Part shown: positions 1-8,588 of the stretch, one piece after another | Layout: each line of letters opens with the position of its first letter | How positions within the stretch are numbered: position 1 is the stretch's first letter | Source of the DNA: JAGNZR01 sp051659505 | Lineage (GTDB): Bacteria > Fusobacteriota > Fusobacteriia > Fusobacteriales > Fusobacteriaceae | Reading direction: 5' to 3' | DNA length: 36,798 bases | NCBI GenBank assembly: GCA_051659505.1 | Contig: JBOFOQ010000024.1 | Span: forward strand, 1-36,798 | The notes under the pieces: generated by a model | Databases searched by the model: none | What the model was told of the DNA's origin: nothing | Seen by the model: only the letters and a program-made list of their open reading frames with translations | Translations under genes and position numbers: made by a program

Positions 1-136
1 TAGGGCTTTTTGTCTTTCTTAAATTTTCTAAATTTATATAATTTTTAAAAAAAATTTAGAAATTAAGACTTCATGTTCTTAAATTTAAAAATTTGAATTT
101 TTTCATCTTAAAAAACATGACTTTTACAATTGGCTA
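1..136 (+). repeat. Right end of an insertion sequence (copy 1 of a 136-bp repeat)
   Basis: This stretch matches 32090-32225 at 134 of 136 positions (differences near positions 68 and 126). It ends in CAATTGGCTA, the terminal inverted repeat of the element described at 31798-32225. It also contains two AT-rich hairpins, one with arms TCTAAATTT/AAATTTAGA and one with CATGTT/AACATG. The transposase would lie before the window. Because the window begins inside the repeat, base 1 may be an assembly or contig break. The last three bases (CTA, 134-136) also form the stop codon of the helicase gene on the minus strand. Confidence 0.8.
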
Positions 137-2578
137 TAGAAAGATATCTTTAATAATTTTAGTTTTGCTAGCTATTAAAATGTTTTTACTAGGTATTGCA
201 TTTTTAAAAAATTGTCCGTATTTTTTATTTATTACTCTATTGTCTAAAATAATAATGTTTCCAGAATCTGTTTTACTTCTGATTAAACGCCCAATTCCTT
301 GCTTAAATTTAATTACAGCTTCAGGTATTTGAAATTCCATAAAGGAGTTTTTGCCTTGGAGCTCTATACTTTCTATTATTGCTTCTGTTATAGGATCATT
401 TGGAACTTTAAAAGGCAACTTTACTATTATAACTGAACTTAATTTCTCTCCTTTTATATCTACTCCTTCCCAAAAAGAATCAGTTCCAAAAAGAACAGGT
501 TTTTCTGAATTTTTATAGAGTTCAACAAGTTGAGTTCTAGGAGATGTTCCGTGTATAAATAATTCAATACCATTTTTTTCTAGTTCTTCTCGTACGCTGT
601 AATAAACATAATTAAGTATTTTATATGATGTAAATAATACAAAAGTTCTACCCTTAGACACAACTAGTGAACTTTCTAAAAAATTTGCTACTTCTTGAGA
701 AAAATCTTTACTACTAGGGTCTGAAAAATCTTCTGGAATATAGACCTTCATTTTATTTTCGTAGTCAAAAGGAGAACTAATAACCTCTTCTATAACTTCA
801 TCTTTTAATCCAATAGAATCTTTAAAATACTTGAAGCTTTTCCCAATAGCAATAGTAGCAGATGTAAATATTATTGTTTTCATATTAATGAAAAGATTTT
901 TTTGTAATTCAGAATCAATTTTTAGCGGTGTTGCAACTCTTTTTGCATAGCCTTTTTTTCTATTAACTTCTACCCAATAAATATATCCCTCATCTTCCAT
1001 ACTATCTATAAATTTTAAATTGCTTATATAGTCATCTAATCGCTCTAAATATTTTACAAGTTCATTTATAGTGCCATCGTCATCATCTAGCTCTCTAATA
1101 ATTTTCATAAGAGATCTTCCTAGTCTCTGATATAATCCATATTCAACTAATAGCTCAGAAGTATAAAATTTTAAACTGTCTATATAGTTAATTTGAGATA
1201 ATTCATCTTTTTTTAATCTGATACTTGCTATTTCTTGTTTTTCATTTGTAAATAATTCAATAGTTTGATTAAAATAACTTTTTATTGCTGCTGAAAGTTG
1301 AGCTTGTCTAACTCTTAAGTTTTCTATTAATTTCATTCCCTCAAAGGATTTTTGTTCTTTACATAAACTCTCTACTATTCTTAGAACACCAGTATTTTTT
1401 CTTTTTTTATCTGTATTTTCTATTTTATTTAACACCTTGGTAAAGCTTAATTTAGATACTTCACATGAAAAATAATCCCGTGCAACTTTTTCTATATTAT
1501 GTGCTTCATCAAATACAATACTAGAATATTCTGGTAAAATAGCATAATCAGTAGAAAAACCTATCTCTTTTCTAATTGCTAAATCTGTGAAATAAAGGTG
1601 ATGATTAGTTATTAAAACATCAGCTTTTTTTTTCTCATCTCTTGCTTTAAAGAAAAAACATTCTTCTCGATATGCACATTTATTTCCAATACAAGTATCT
1701 GTTTCACTTTGAAAAATCTCCCATATTTGAGATTCAACTTCAAAATTAAGCTCAGATTTATCGCCGTCTTTAGTAAATTTACCCCATTTTATTATTTCAG
1801 AATATTGATTTTTCTGAACAATAGTAAAGTCAGTCATATCAACTTTTTCTCCAATAACAAAATTATGGTATTTTCTGTTACAAAGATAATTACCTCGACC
1901 TTTTACTAATATATATTTAAAATCATAGCCTAAAACTTTTTTAGCAAGAGGAATATCTTTATTTAGAAGTTGTTCTTGGAGATTTATAGTATTTGTTGAA
2001 AATACTATTCTTTTTTTATTTTTAACAGCCCATTCTATACCAGGAATAAGGTATGCTAAAGTTTTTCCCGTTCCCGTTCCAGCTTCTACTACAACTTTTT
2101 TTTCTTCATTGAATCCCTTTTCTATAACACTTGCCATATCTAATTGTTCTTTTCTATATTCAAATTCTGGAAAAAATTGTGCTATTAATCCTTCTTTATC
2201 AAAATAAGGAGTTGTATCAATAAGAATATTTTCATCTTTATGAACTTCTACCACTACATAAATATCAGTAGCACTATTATTTACTATATAAAAACCACCA
2301 TTAAAACTATTGGCATAGTAAGATGCAACTTCTATATCTGCATCTGAGGGATAAAGGTGTCCAGAAGGATGATTATGTATAATTACTTCTTCTTTTTTCA
2401 TTTTTTTTAATATTGCAGGAGTTGCCCTTTTATTTCCACGAGCTAAAGCTTCTACTTCTTCAACTAAACCACTTTCACCAAGTATACCTCTAAAAAAAAC
2501 TTCATTTCCTGAGGAAAGCTCAATCTCTTCTCTTATCATATTCATTGCTGCTAAAGATATTTTTTCTTTTATATTCAT
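134..2578 (-). CDS. dinG: JAB/RadC-type domain fused to a DinG/XPD-family DNA helicase
   Basis: 814 residues. The N-terminal ~120 residues carry a JAMM metal site like RadC: E26, then H68-x-H70 followed by PSG and ten residues later D81. The rest is an XPD/DinG-type superfamily 2 helicase: Walker A GTGTGKT near 167-173, four cysteines between Walker A and the DEAH box (the usual [4Fe-4S] ligands of XPD/DinG), DEAH in VFDEAHN, and C-terminal motifs including the QGIGRLIRS motif VI. By family it unwinds 5'-3' and acts on R-loops, D-loops or forked DNA. The role of the JAB part is unknown; such domains are metallo-isopeptidases or have lost activity. The TAG stop lies in the IS end at 1-136, so the extreme C-terminus may have been trimmed or replaced. 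No strong Shine-Dalgarno precedes the ATG beyond AAAAGGATAAAA. Confidence 0.9.
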   Translation of the reverse strand: MNIKEKISLAAMNMIREEIELSSGNEVFFRGILGESGLVEEVEALARGNKRATPAILKKMKKEEVIIHNHPSGHLYPSDADIEVASYYANSFNGGFYIVNNSATDIYVVVEVHKDENILIDTTPYFDKEGLIAQFFPEFEYRKEQLDMASVIEKGFNEEKKVVVEAGTGTGKTLAYLIPGIEWAVKNKKRIVFSTNTINLQEQLLNKDIPLAKKVLGYDFKYILVKGRGNYLCNRKYHNFVIGEKVDMTDFTIVQKNQYSEIIKWGKFTKDGDKSELNFEVESQIWEIFQSETDTCIGNKCAYREECFFFKARDEKKKADVLITNHHLYFTDLAIRKEIGFSTDYAILPEYSSIVFDEAHNIEKVARDYFSCEVSKLSFTKVLNKIENTDKKRKNTGVLRIVESLCKEQKSFEGMKLIENLRVRQAQLSAAIKSYFNQTIELFTNEKQEIASIRLKKDELSQINYIDSLKFYTSELLVEYGLYQRLGRSLMKIIRELDDDDGTINELVKYLERLDDYISNLKFIDSMEDEGYIYWVEVNRKKGYAKRVATPLKIDSELQKNLFINMKTIIFTSATIAIGKSFKYFKDSIGLKDEVIEEVISSPFDYENKMKVYIPEDFSDPSSKDFSQEVANFLESSLVVSKGRTFVLFTSYKILNYVYYSVREELEKNGIELFIHGTSPRTQLVELYKNSEKPVLFGTDSFWEGVDIKGEKLSSVIIVKLPFKVPNDPITEAIIESIELQGKNSFMEFQIPEAVIKFKQGIGRLIRSKTDSGNIIILDNRVINKKYGQFFKNAIPSKNILIASKTKIIKDIFL

Positions 2579-2775
2579 TTTTATCCTTTTACTTTTAGTA
2601 TTTTATATCTATTAAAAGATTTTATTTTTTAATGATATTATATCATAAAAATCACTTTATGAATTTATAAAAATAAAATAAAAAAAATCTCTAGGAATTT
2701 TATCTTTAAAGATTTTTTTTAAAGTATATTTAAAGTAGTGTTTAAAGTCTAGTTAAAATGCAAATAAATATTATT

Positions 2776-3669
2776 TTATTTATATATTTTAATGCTCCAT
2801 TCCCCACCATGTTTAATATGATATTTCTCGGCAAAATCTCCCATATTTATAGCTAGGGAAAGATTATCCAAGCTATTGTAGTATAAACAGTTAGTTCCTT
2901 CAGCTACATCTCCAAAACTATTAACAAAAGTTATTTTTTCATTAAAAATCTTTTTATCCTGATAATATATTTCTATATTATATAACTTATCTTTATTTAA
3001 TTCAATCTTACCGACAGTTTCCCTAGAGATATTTGTCCAAACATTTCCATATTGTACGTCAAGAGCTGGAATATTTCCAAACAGAGTATTTTTTTCAAGT
3101 CTAGCTTTTTGGTATTCTATTTTTTCAACATTATTTTCTAATTTTTTTCCTACTTTTTCAAAATCTAAGGCACCAGAAGCAAGCTTAGCTCCAGTATATG
3201 CATAGACATCTCTTCCATGAAAAGTATAAGATTTTTCAGAGTTTTTTCTTCTATTTTCAGCTTCATCAATTTCTCTAATTTCATCAATTCCAAATTTTTC
3301 AGCTACTAATGTTAAAGTTCCATTATCTGGAGTAACAAAATATTGTCCTGCTTTTGTTTTTAATACAACAGATTTTCTATTTGTACCAACTCCTGGATCT
3401 ACAACCGATACAAAAACGGTTCCCTCAGGCCAATATTCAGCTGTTTGAAATAATCGATACGAAGCGTCCCAGATATTATATGCCGGAATTTCATGTGTGA
3501 TATCAAATATTTTTATATCCTTGTTAACAGCAATAGCCACTCCTTTCATTGCAGAGACTGCACCGTCTTTAAGACCAAAATCTGATTGAAATACTAGAAT
3601 ATCATTAGTAGAAAATCCTGTTGTAAATAGTGTTACAGCTAAAGAAATCATTATTAATTTTTTTTTCAT
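2776..3669 (-). CDS. Exported SAM hydrolase (SAM hydroxide adenosyltransferase, DUF62)
   Basis: 297 residues. Residues 1-20 form a signal peptide (KKK, then a hydrophobic run). The body matches the DUF62/fluorinase-chlorinase superfamily: QSDFGLKDG near 28-36, VDPGVG near 90-95, TPDNGTL near 113-119 and FHGRD near 150-154. The Asp-Arg-His triad known from the family is visible as D91, R98 and H151, with the expected seven-residue spacing between Asp and Arg. Characterised members split S-adenosylmethionine into adenosine and methionine with water. An export signal on a SAM-cleaving enzyme is odd, since SAM is cytoplasmic; it may act on a related nucleoside outside. The ATG follows GAGGAGGAG. 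It is transcribed away from the small gene at 3886. Confidence 0.87.
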   Translation of the reverse strand: MKKKLIMISLAVTLFTTGFSTNDILVFQSDFGLKDGAVSAMKGVAIAVNKDIKIFDITHEIPAYNIWDASYRLFQTAEYWPEGTVFVSVVDPGVGTNRKSVVLKTKAGQYFVTPDNGTLTLVAEKFGIDEIREIDEAENRRKNSEKSYTFHGRDVYAYTGAKLASGALDFEKVGKKLENNVEKIEYQKARLEKNTLFGNIPALDVQYGNVWTNISRETVGKIELNKDKLYNIEIYYQDKKIFNEKITFVNSFGDVAEGTNCLYYNSLDNLSLAINMGDFAEKYHIKHGGEWSIKIYK

Positions 3670-3706
3670 AGTTGATTCTCCTCCTCATTATTTTTTAATT
3701 AACATA

Positions 3707-3735
3707 TAAATACCATTTTAAGGTTGAGTTGTCAA
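3707..3735 (-). promoter_or_regulatory. Sigma-70-type promoter of the SAM hydrolase gene
   Basis: Read on the minus strand: TTGACA (3735-3730), a 17-bp spacer, then TATTTA (3712-3707). It lies about 37 bases before the start codon at 3669. Confidence 0.55.
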
Positions 3736-3808
3736 TAATATAGTTTAAAGAAACATTATAGTATGTGAATAAAAAATGATTATGCATAAAATATTTTTAT
3801 AAAAAAGC

Positions 3809-3837
3809 TTGCATTGTAAGTTTTAATCTGTTATTAT
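3809..3837 (+). promoter_or_regulatory. Sigma-70-type promoter of the small exported protein
   Basis: TTGCAT (3809-3814), a 17-bp spacer and TATTAT (3832-3837), about 48 bases before the proposed TTG start at 3886. Confidence 0.5.
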
Positions 3838-3885
3838 TATTGTAATAATGAAATGAATACAAATTTAAAAAAAGGGGTGATTGAT

Positions 3886-4065
3886 TTGAAAAGTCTATTT
3901 GGAGTATTAATAATAGGATTAGCGTATATAAGTTCTGGAAAGGAAATAATCGGAGTTCCAGCTACTGGAAGAATGATGACTGAAGAAACAAAGATTAGCA
4001 TAAATGTGGAAAATAAATTATCGAATAAGATAAATTTAGCAACTGGAACTATGTTAATAAAATAA
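3886..4065 (+). CDS. Small predicted exported or membrane-anchored protein, unknown function
   Basis: 59 residues from a TTG start. I chose TTG 3886 because AGGGGTG lies 7 bases before it; the in-frame ATG at 3853 has no ribosome site and would add 11 residues. The N-terminus (K, S, then LFGVLIIGLAYISSG) looks like a short signal peptide or membrane segment. The remainder is polar. I recognise no family. It has its own promoter (3809-3837) and a terminator directly after it (4081-4119), which supports a real monocistronic gene. Confidence 0.55.
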   Translation: MKSLFGVLIIGLAYISSGKEIIGVPATGRMMTEETKISINVENKLSNKINLATGTMLIK

Positions 4066-4080
4066 TTAGCTATAAAAGTG

Positions 4081-4119
4081 AAAAAAACATTGGTAAGATA
4101 AACTCACCAATGTTTTTTT
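4081..4119. terminator. Bidirectional intrinsic terminator between the small gene and ssb
   Basis: Perfect arms AAAAAACATTGGT and ACCAATGTTTTTT around an 11-base loop. Runs of A before and T after allow use from both converging genes. Confidence 0.85.
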
Positions 4120-4127
4120 ATATTTTT

Positions 4128-4547
4128 TTAGAATGGAAACTCATCATCATCAAAATTTTCCTCTTTAGCAGGAGAAGCAGCTTTAGGAGCAGGAGTTGCT
4201 GCGTATGCAGGTTTCTCGTCGAAATTTCCACCAGTTTCTGAATTTCCTCTAGGTTCAATAAACTCAACTTGCTCTACAAGAACATCATATGAAGTTCTTT
4301 TTTCACCGTTGATCTCGTATCTATTCATCTGAAGCCTACCATTAATAGCTACTTTTTTTCCTTTTCTTAGGTACTCACCAATAAGTTCAGCAGTTTTTCC
4401 AAAAGCTACACAGTTAATAAAATCAGCTTCTCCCTTTTTAAACGGATTATCAACAGCTAAAGCGAATTTTGAATATGCTTTACCACTTTGTCCAAATTTT
4501 AACTCAGGATCACGAGTTAATCTTCCTATTAAAACTACAAGATTCAT
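4128..4547 (-). CDS. ssb: Single-stranded DNA-binding protein
   Basis: 139 residues. An OB fold of about 105 residues opens with NLVVLIGRLTRDPELKF and includes DFINCVAFGKTAE and GRLQMNRYE. A low-complexity Ala/Pro-rich linker follows, then the acidic tip DDDEFPF, the known docking site for SSB partners such as RecO, PriA and RecQ. It coats ssDNA in replication and repair. The ATG follows GGAGGTAAATT. It stands alone rather than between rpsF and rpsR as in many Firmicutes, and shares a terminator with the convergent small gene. Confidence 0.95.
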   Translation of the reverse strand: MNLVVLIGRLTRDPELKFGQSGKAYSKFALAVDNPFKKGEADFINCVAFGKTAELIGEYLRKGKKVAINGRLQMNRYEINGEKRTSYDVLVEQVEFIEPRGNSETGGNFDEKPAYAATPAPKAASPAKEENFDDDEFPF

Positions 4548-4784
4548 AATTTACCTCCAAAATCTATATTTTAAGTTTAAAATTAAATATAAAGTTAAAA
4601 ATAATTAAATTTATATACATCTTTAGTATAACAAATAATTTAAATAGTTTCAATTTAAAACTTTTAATTTTATAAATTTCTTAAACTTAAAAATATTTAA
4701 AAATATTTCTTTAATTAATTTATTATCTATTTTCACATAAATATTTGTGAAAAATTATTTTCAAAGAAAAAAAAGATAAAAATA

Positions 4785-4793
4785 TGATATAAT
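4785..4793 (+). promoter_or_regulatory. Extended -10 promoter for the polA operon
   Basis: TGATATAAT: a perfect TATAAT preceded by TG at the extended position, 38 bases before the polA ATG. No good -35 element is seen in the A-rich upstream DNA, as is usual for extended -10 promoters. Confidence 0.5.
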
Positions 4794-4831
4794 AAGGATA
4801 AATTTGGGAATTGAATTTTAGGAGGATAAAA

Positions 4832-7651
4832 ATGAAAAAAGCTGTGCTTTTAGATGTTAGCGCAATTATGTATAGAGCATTTTATGCAAATCTGCATTTT
4901 AGGACAAACAATGAACCTACAGGAGCGGTGTATGGGTTTACAGGAACCCTTTTAAAAATACTAAAAGAGTTTAATCCTGATTATGTAGTAGCGGCTTTTG
5001 ACGTTTCTAGAAAATCCTTAAAAAGAACAGAACTATATAGTGAATATAAAGCACAAAGAGAATCTGCTCCTGAAGATTTGATAAAACAAATATCAAGAAT
5101 AGAAGAAGTTCTTGATGGTTTTGGAATAAAAAAAATAAAAATAGAAGGACATGAAGCAGATGATGTTATAGGAACAGTTGCAAAAAAACTTTCCTTGGAC
5201 AATCATGAAGTTTACATATTAACTGGGGATAAAGATTTAGCACAGCTTGTAGATAAAAATATAAATATTGCTCTTTTAGGAAAAGGAGAAGGAAAGGAAG
5301 CTTTTAAAATTCTCTCAACAGAAAAAGATGTAATAGAATATCTTGGTGTAAAACCGAGTTTGATTCCTGATCTTTTTGGACTTACAGGAGACACATCAGA
5401 TGGAATTCCTGGTGTTAGAAAAATAGGCGTAAAAAAAGCAGTTCCAATGCTGCAAAAGTATGGAGATCTTGAAGGGATATATGAAAATTTAGATAAACTT
5501 ACAGAACTTCCTGGTATAGGAAAATCAATAATTCAAAATATGATAGAAGATAGAGACTTAGCCTTTCTAAGCAGAACTCTAGCTACAATAGAAGAAAATA
5601 TTCCTGAAATATCCTTTACATTAAGTGAAATAGAATATAAAATAGATGCAAAAAAATTAAAAGCTCTATTTGAAATATTAGAATTTAAAGCTTTAATAAA
5701 AAAAATGGAAAAAGAAATACTAAACTCTCATGATAGTGAAGGGATTATAGATATTAAAAATAATATTAATGATATAAGTGATGAAAATTCTATTGAAATT
5801 AAGAATAAAGAAAACATAGTAAATAAAGAAAATGTAGAGAGTAAAGAAAAAACTAGCGTTAATAGTGAAAGAGACAATGAAAATCATGGAGAAAATTTTT
5901 ATGAGAAAATCAATTTAACTTTACCTACTATATTAATTGAAAAAGACGAAGATATAGAAAAAATGAAAAAAGATATAGAAAACGAAGGTAAAATATCTCT
6001 TTTTTCTTCAAAAGTAGGGATAGCCTTTGCTACTAAATATAATAATTATTATATTCCACTTTTTCACAAACCTCTACTTTATAAAAATGTGGAGATAGCC
6101 AAGATACAAGATATTTTTACTAAAAATTATCCTGTAATAGGTTATGATATAAAACACACTTATTCTTTAGGGTTTAACATAAACTCTGAAGATATTATTT
6201 TAGATACATTAATAGCTAGTCACATGATTACTTCTAGCACTAAAGATGATATAGAAAATATTGGTCAAAAATATTGCAATGTAATTTTAACTAGTTTTGT
6301 AGATGAATTTAAAAAAATAAATCCAAATGATATAGACCCTCAAATATATGCTGAATTTATGTGTAAGAGAGGAAGAGTTATTTATAGCTCTGCTTCTGAA
6401 ATTATTGATAAAATAGAAAAAAATGAGTTATATTCAGTTATGAAAGAAATAGAAATACCACTCATTAAAATTTTGTATATTATGGAAAAAAATGGTATAA
6501 AAATAGATACTACATATTTTTCGAATTTTGCAATAGAACTTAATGGGAAATTAGAAAAAATAAGAAAAGAAATATATGAGATAGCTGGGGGAGAATTTAA
6601 TATAAACTCACCGAAACAACTAGGGGAAGTTTTATTTTTAAATTTATCTTTGCCTATAACTAAAAAAAATAAAACAGGACCTTCAACAGATGTTGATGTT
6701 TTAGAATCTTTAAAAGAACAAGGTTTTGAAATAGCTGCTCTTCTCTTAGAACACAGAAAGTTATCTAAATTAGTTCAAACATATATAGAACCACTTCCTA
6801 AACTAGTAGATAGTGAATGTAGACTTCACAGTTCTTTTAATCAAATAGGAACAATGACAGGAAGACTATCTTCATCTAATCCAAATCTCCAAAATATTCC
6901 TGTTAAATCTGAAGAAGGGATTAGAATTAGAGAAGGATTTGTAGCCAATAAAGGGAGAAAACTTTTAGGAATAGATTACTCTCAAATAGAACTTAGAGTT
7001 TTAGCTGAAATGACAGAGGATAAGAATCTTGTTTTAGCATATAAAGAAAAAAAAGATTTACATGAAGTTACTGCTAGAAAAATCTTTAATTTAAATTTAG
7101 AAGATACAGTTACTAGAGAGCAAAGAACTATTGCAAAAATTGTGAATTTTAGTTTAATATATGGAAAAACAGCTTTTGGCCTAGCTAAAGAACTTAAAAT
7201 TTCACAAAAAGAAGCCTCAGACTACATAAATAGATATTTTGAGCAATATCCAGGTGTTAAAATTTATGAAAGAGATGTAATTGAAGAAGCAGAAAAACTT
7301 GGATTTGTAAGAACACTTTTTGGTAGAAAAAGATTAATAGAGGGCTTAGATTCAAAAAATAAAAATATTAGAATGCAAAGTGAAAGAATGGCAGTTAATA
7401 CAATAATTCAAGGAACTGCTGCTGAAATAATAAAAAAAGCAATGATATCCATCTCAAAATTTATAGAGGATAAAAAAGATATAAAATTAATTTTACAGGT
7501 ACATGATGAACTTATTTTTGAAGTTGATGAAGAAGTTGCATTATTTTATAAAGAGAAAATAGAAAAATTAATGGTAGATGCAGTTGATTTTAAAAAAATT
7601 AATTTAGAAGTAAATGGATTTATAGGTGATAATTGGTCTGAAACAAAGTAA
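4832..7651 (+). CDS. polA: DNA polymerase I
   Basis: 939 residues from the ATG at 4832, chosen because TAGGAGGA sits 7 bases upstream. The 5'-3' flap nuclease domain (about 1-290) has GHEADDVIG and TGDKD. The middle exonuclease domain (about 365-560) lacks the DxE catalytic pair (the strand reads KISLFSSKVG where DTET is expected), so proofreading is predicted lost, as in Bacillus and Taq enzymes. The polymerase domain has DYSQIELRVLAE (motif A), the fingers helix with REQRTIAKIVNFSLIYG, and VHDELIFEVDE (motif C). Residues about 290-350 are an Asn/Glu/Lys-rich linker longer than usual. First gene of the operon reaching to 13242; used in repair and Okazaki fragment processing. Confidence 0.96.
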   Translation: MKKAVLLDVSAIMYRAFYANLHFRTNNEPTGAVYGFTGTLLKILKEFNPDYVVAAFDVSRKSLKRTELYSEYKAQRESAPEDLIKQISRIEEVLDGFGIKKIKIEGHEADDVIGTVAKKLSLDNHEVYILTGDKDLAQLVDKNINIALLGKGEGKEAFKILSTEKDVIEYLGVKPSLIPDLFGLTGDTSDGIPGVRKIGVKKAVPMLQKYGDLEGIYENLDKLTELPGIGKSIIQNMIEDRDLAFLSRTLATIEENIPEISFTLSEIEYKIDAKKLKALFEILEFKALIKKMEKEILNSHDSEGIIDIKNNINDISDENSIEIKNKENIVNKENVESKEKTSVNSERDNENHGENFYEKINLTLPTILIEKDEDIEKMKKDIENEGKISLFSSKVGIAFATKYNNYYIPLFHKPLLYKNVEIAKIQDIFTKNYPVIGYDIKHTYSLGFNINSEDIILDTLIASHMITSSTKDDIENIGQKYCNVILTSFVDEFKKINPNDIDPQIYAEFMCKRGRVIYSSASEIIDKIEKNELYSVMKEIEIPLIKILYIMEKNGIKIDTTYFSNFAIELNGKLEKIRKEIYEIAGGEFNINSPKQLGEVLFLNLSLPITKKNKTGPSTDVDVLESLKEQGFEIAALLLEHRKLSKLVQTYIEPLPKLVDSECRLHSSFNQIGTMTGRLSSSNPNLQNIPVKSEEGIRIREGFVANKGRKLLGIDYSQIELRVLAEMTEDKNLVLAYKEKKDLHEVTARKIFNLNLEDTVTREQRTIAKIVNFSLIYGKTAFGLAKELKISQKEASDYINRYFEQYPGVKIYERDVIEEAEKLGFVRTLFGRKRLIEGLDSKNKNIRMQSERMAVNTIIQGTAAEIIKKAMISISKFIEDKKDIKLILQVHDELIFEVDEEVALFYKEKIEKLMVDAVDFKKINLEVNGFIGDNWSETK

Positions 7652-7675
7652 AAAATAGAAAGGAGTGAATTAAGA

Positions 7676-8578
7676 TTGTCTTACAGTCAAAAGCTAAAAA
7701 GAGAGGTAATGAAAATTCAAAATCTCTCTAAAATAGAGATGCTTAGTGAAGTGAGAACAGTAATTGAAGCTAAAAATTGTATATTTAAAGATAAAATAGA
7801 AGTTAAATTTGAAAATATAATTTTTGCAAGTAGATTTTATGGACTACTTCAAGAAATAACAAAATTAAAGATAACAATAAAATATTCCATTAGTAAAAAA
7901 TTTGGTGAGCATAAAGTATACATAGTTACAATTCAACTTCAAAATGGCTATAAAGAGTTTATTCATGAATTAAAAAAAATAACTTCTAGTATGATAGTTA
8001 CCTCAGAAGAGATTTTAAGAGGAGTAATGAGAGGATATTTTTTATACTTAGGTTATATTAAAGACCCTGAAAATGAGTATGCTATGGACTTTTTTATTGA
8101 TTCTAAAGACTCCAGTGAAGAATTGCATACTGTTCTTTTAGCTCTAGATAAAAAAGTTTTTAAAACATTGAAAAAAAATAAAAATTTAGTTTATTTAAGA
8201 AATTCAGAAGATATTATGGATATTATGGTAATTATGGGAGCTATGGTAGAGTTTTTTAAGTTTGAAGAAACAACTATGATGAAAGATTTAAAAAATAAAA
8301 CAATAAGAGAGATGAACTGGGAAGTTGCCAATGAAACTAAAACTTTAAATTCTGCAAATAAACAAATAAAAATAATTAACTATATTGAAGATGTATCTGG
8401 AATGGAAAATTTAAGCTCTGTACTAAGAGAGGTTGCAGAGATTAGATTGAGAAATACAGAAAGTTCATTGCAAGAAATTTCAGAAATAATTGGAATATCA
8501 AAATCAGGTGTAAAAAATAGATTTAGAAGATTAGAAGACCTTTATAATACACTAAAATCTGAAGAGGGGACGGAATAA
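7676..8578 (+). CDS. whiA: WhiA-family DNA-binding protein
   Basis: 300 residues from a TTG start with AGGAG ten bases upstream; the N-terminus SYSQKLKREV matches the family's SFSxxVKxEL start. WhiA has an N-terminal degenerate LAGLIDADG homing-endonuclease-like domain and a C-terminal helix-turn-helix. The latter is clear here: AEIRLRNTESSLQEISEIIG followed by SKSGVKNRFRRLEDL near 255-290. Actinobacterial WhiA regulates sporulation, and in Firmicutes it affects cell division and chromosome segregation; the fusobacterial role is not established. It lies 24 bases after polA and 10 before ribF, and close to scpA, which fits a chromosome or division role. Confidence 0.88.
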   Translation: MSYSQKLKREVMKIQNLSKIEMLSEVRTVIEAKNCIFKDKIEVKFENIIFASRFYGLLQEITKLKITIKYSISKKFGEHKVYIVTIQLQNGYKEFIHELKKITSSMIVTSEEILRGVMRGYFLYLGYIKDPENEYAMDFFIDSKDSSEELHTVLLALDKKVFKTLKKNKNLVYLRNSEDIMDIMVIMGAMVEFFKFEETTMMKDLKNKTIREMNWEVANETKTLNSANKQIKIINYIEDVSGMENLSSVLREVAEIRLRNTESSLQEISEIIGISKSGVKNRFRRLEDLYNTLKSEEGTE

Positions 8579-8588
8579 ACATAGGAAG

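Noticed and set aside
93..332. 79-codon plus-strand frame over the helicase 3' end
   Set aside because: It is antisense to the helicase and IS end, has no ribosome site, and the minus frame shows clear conserved motifs.
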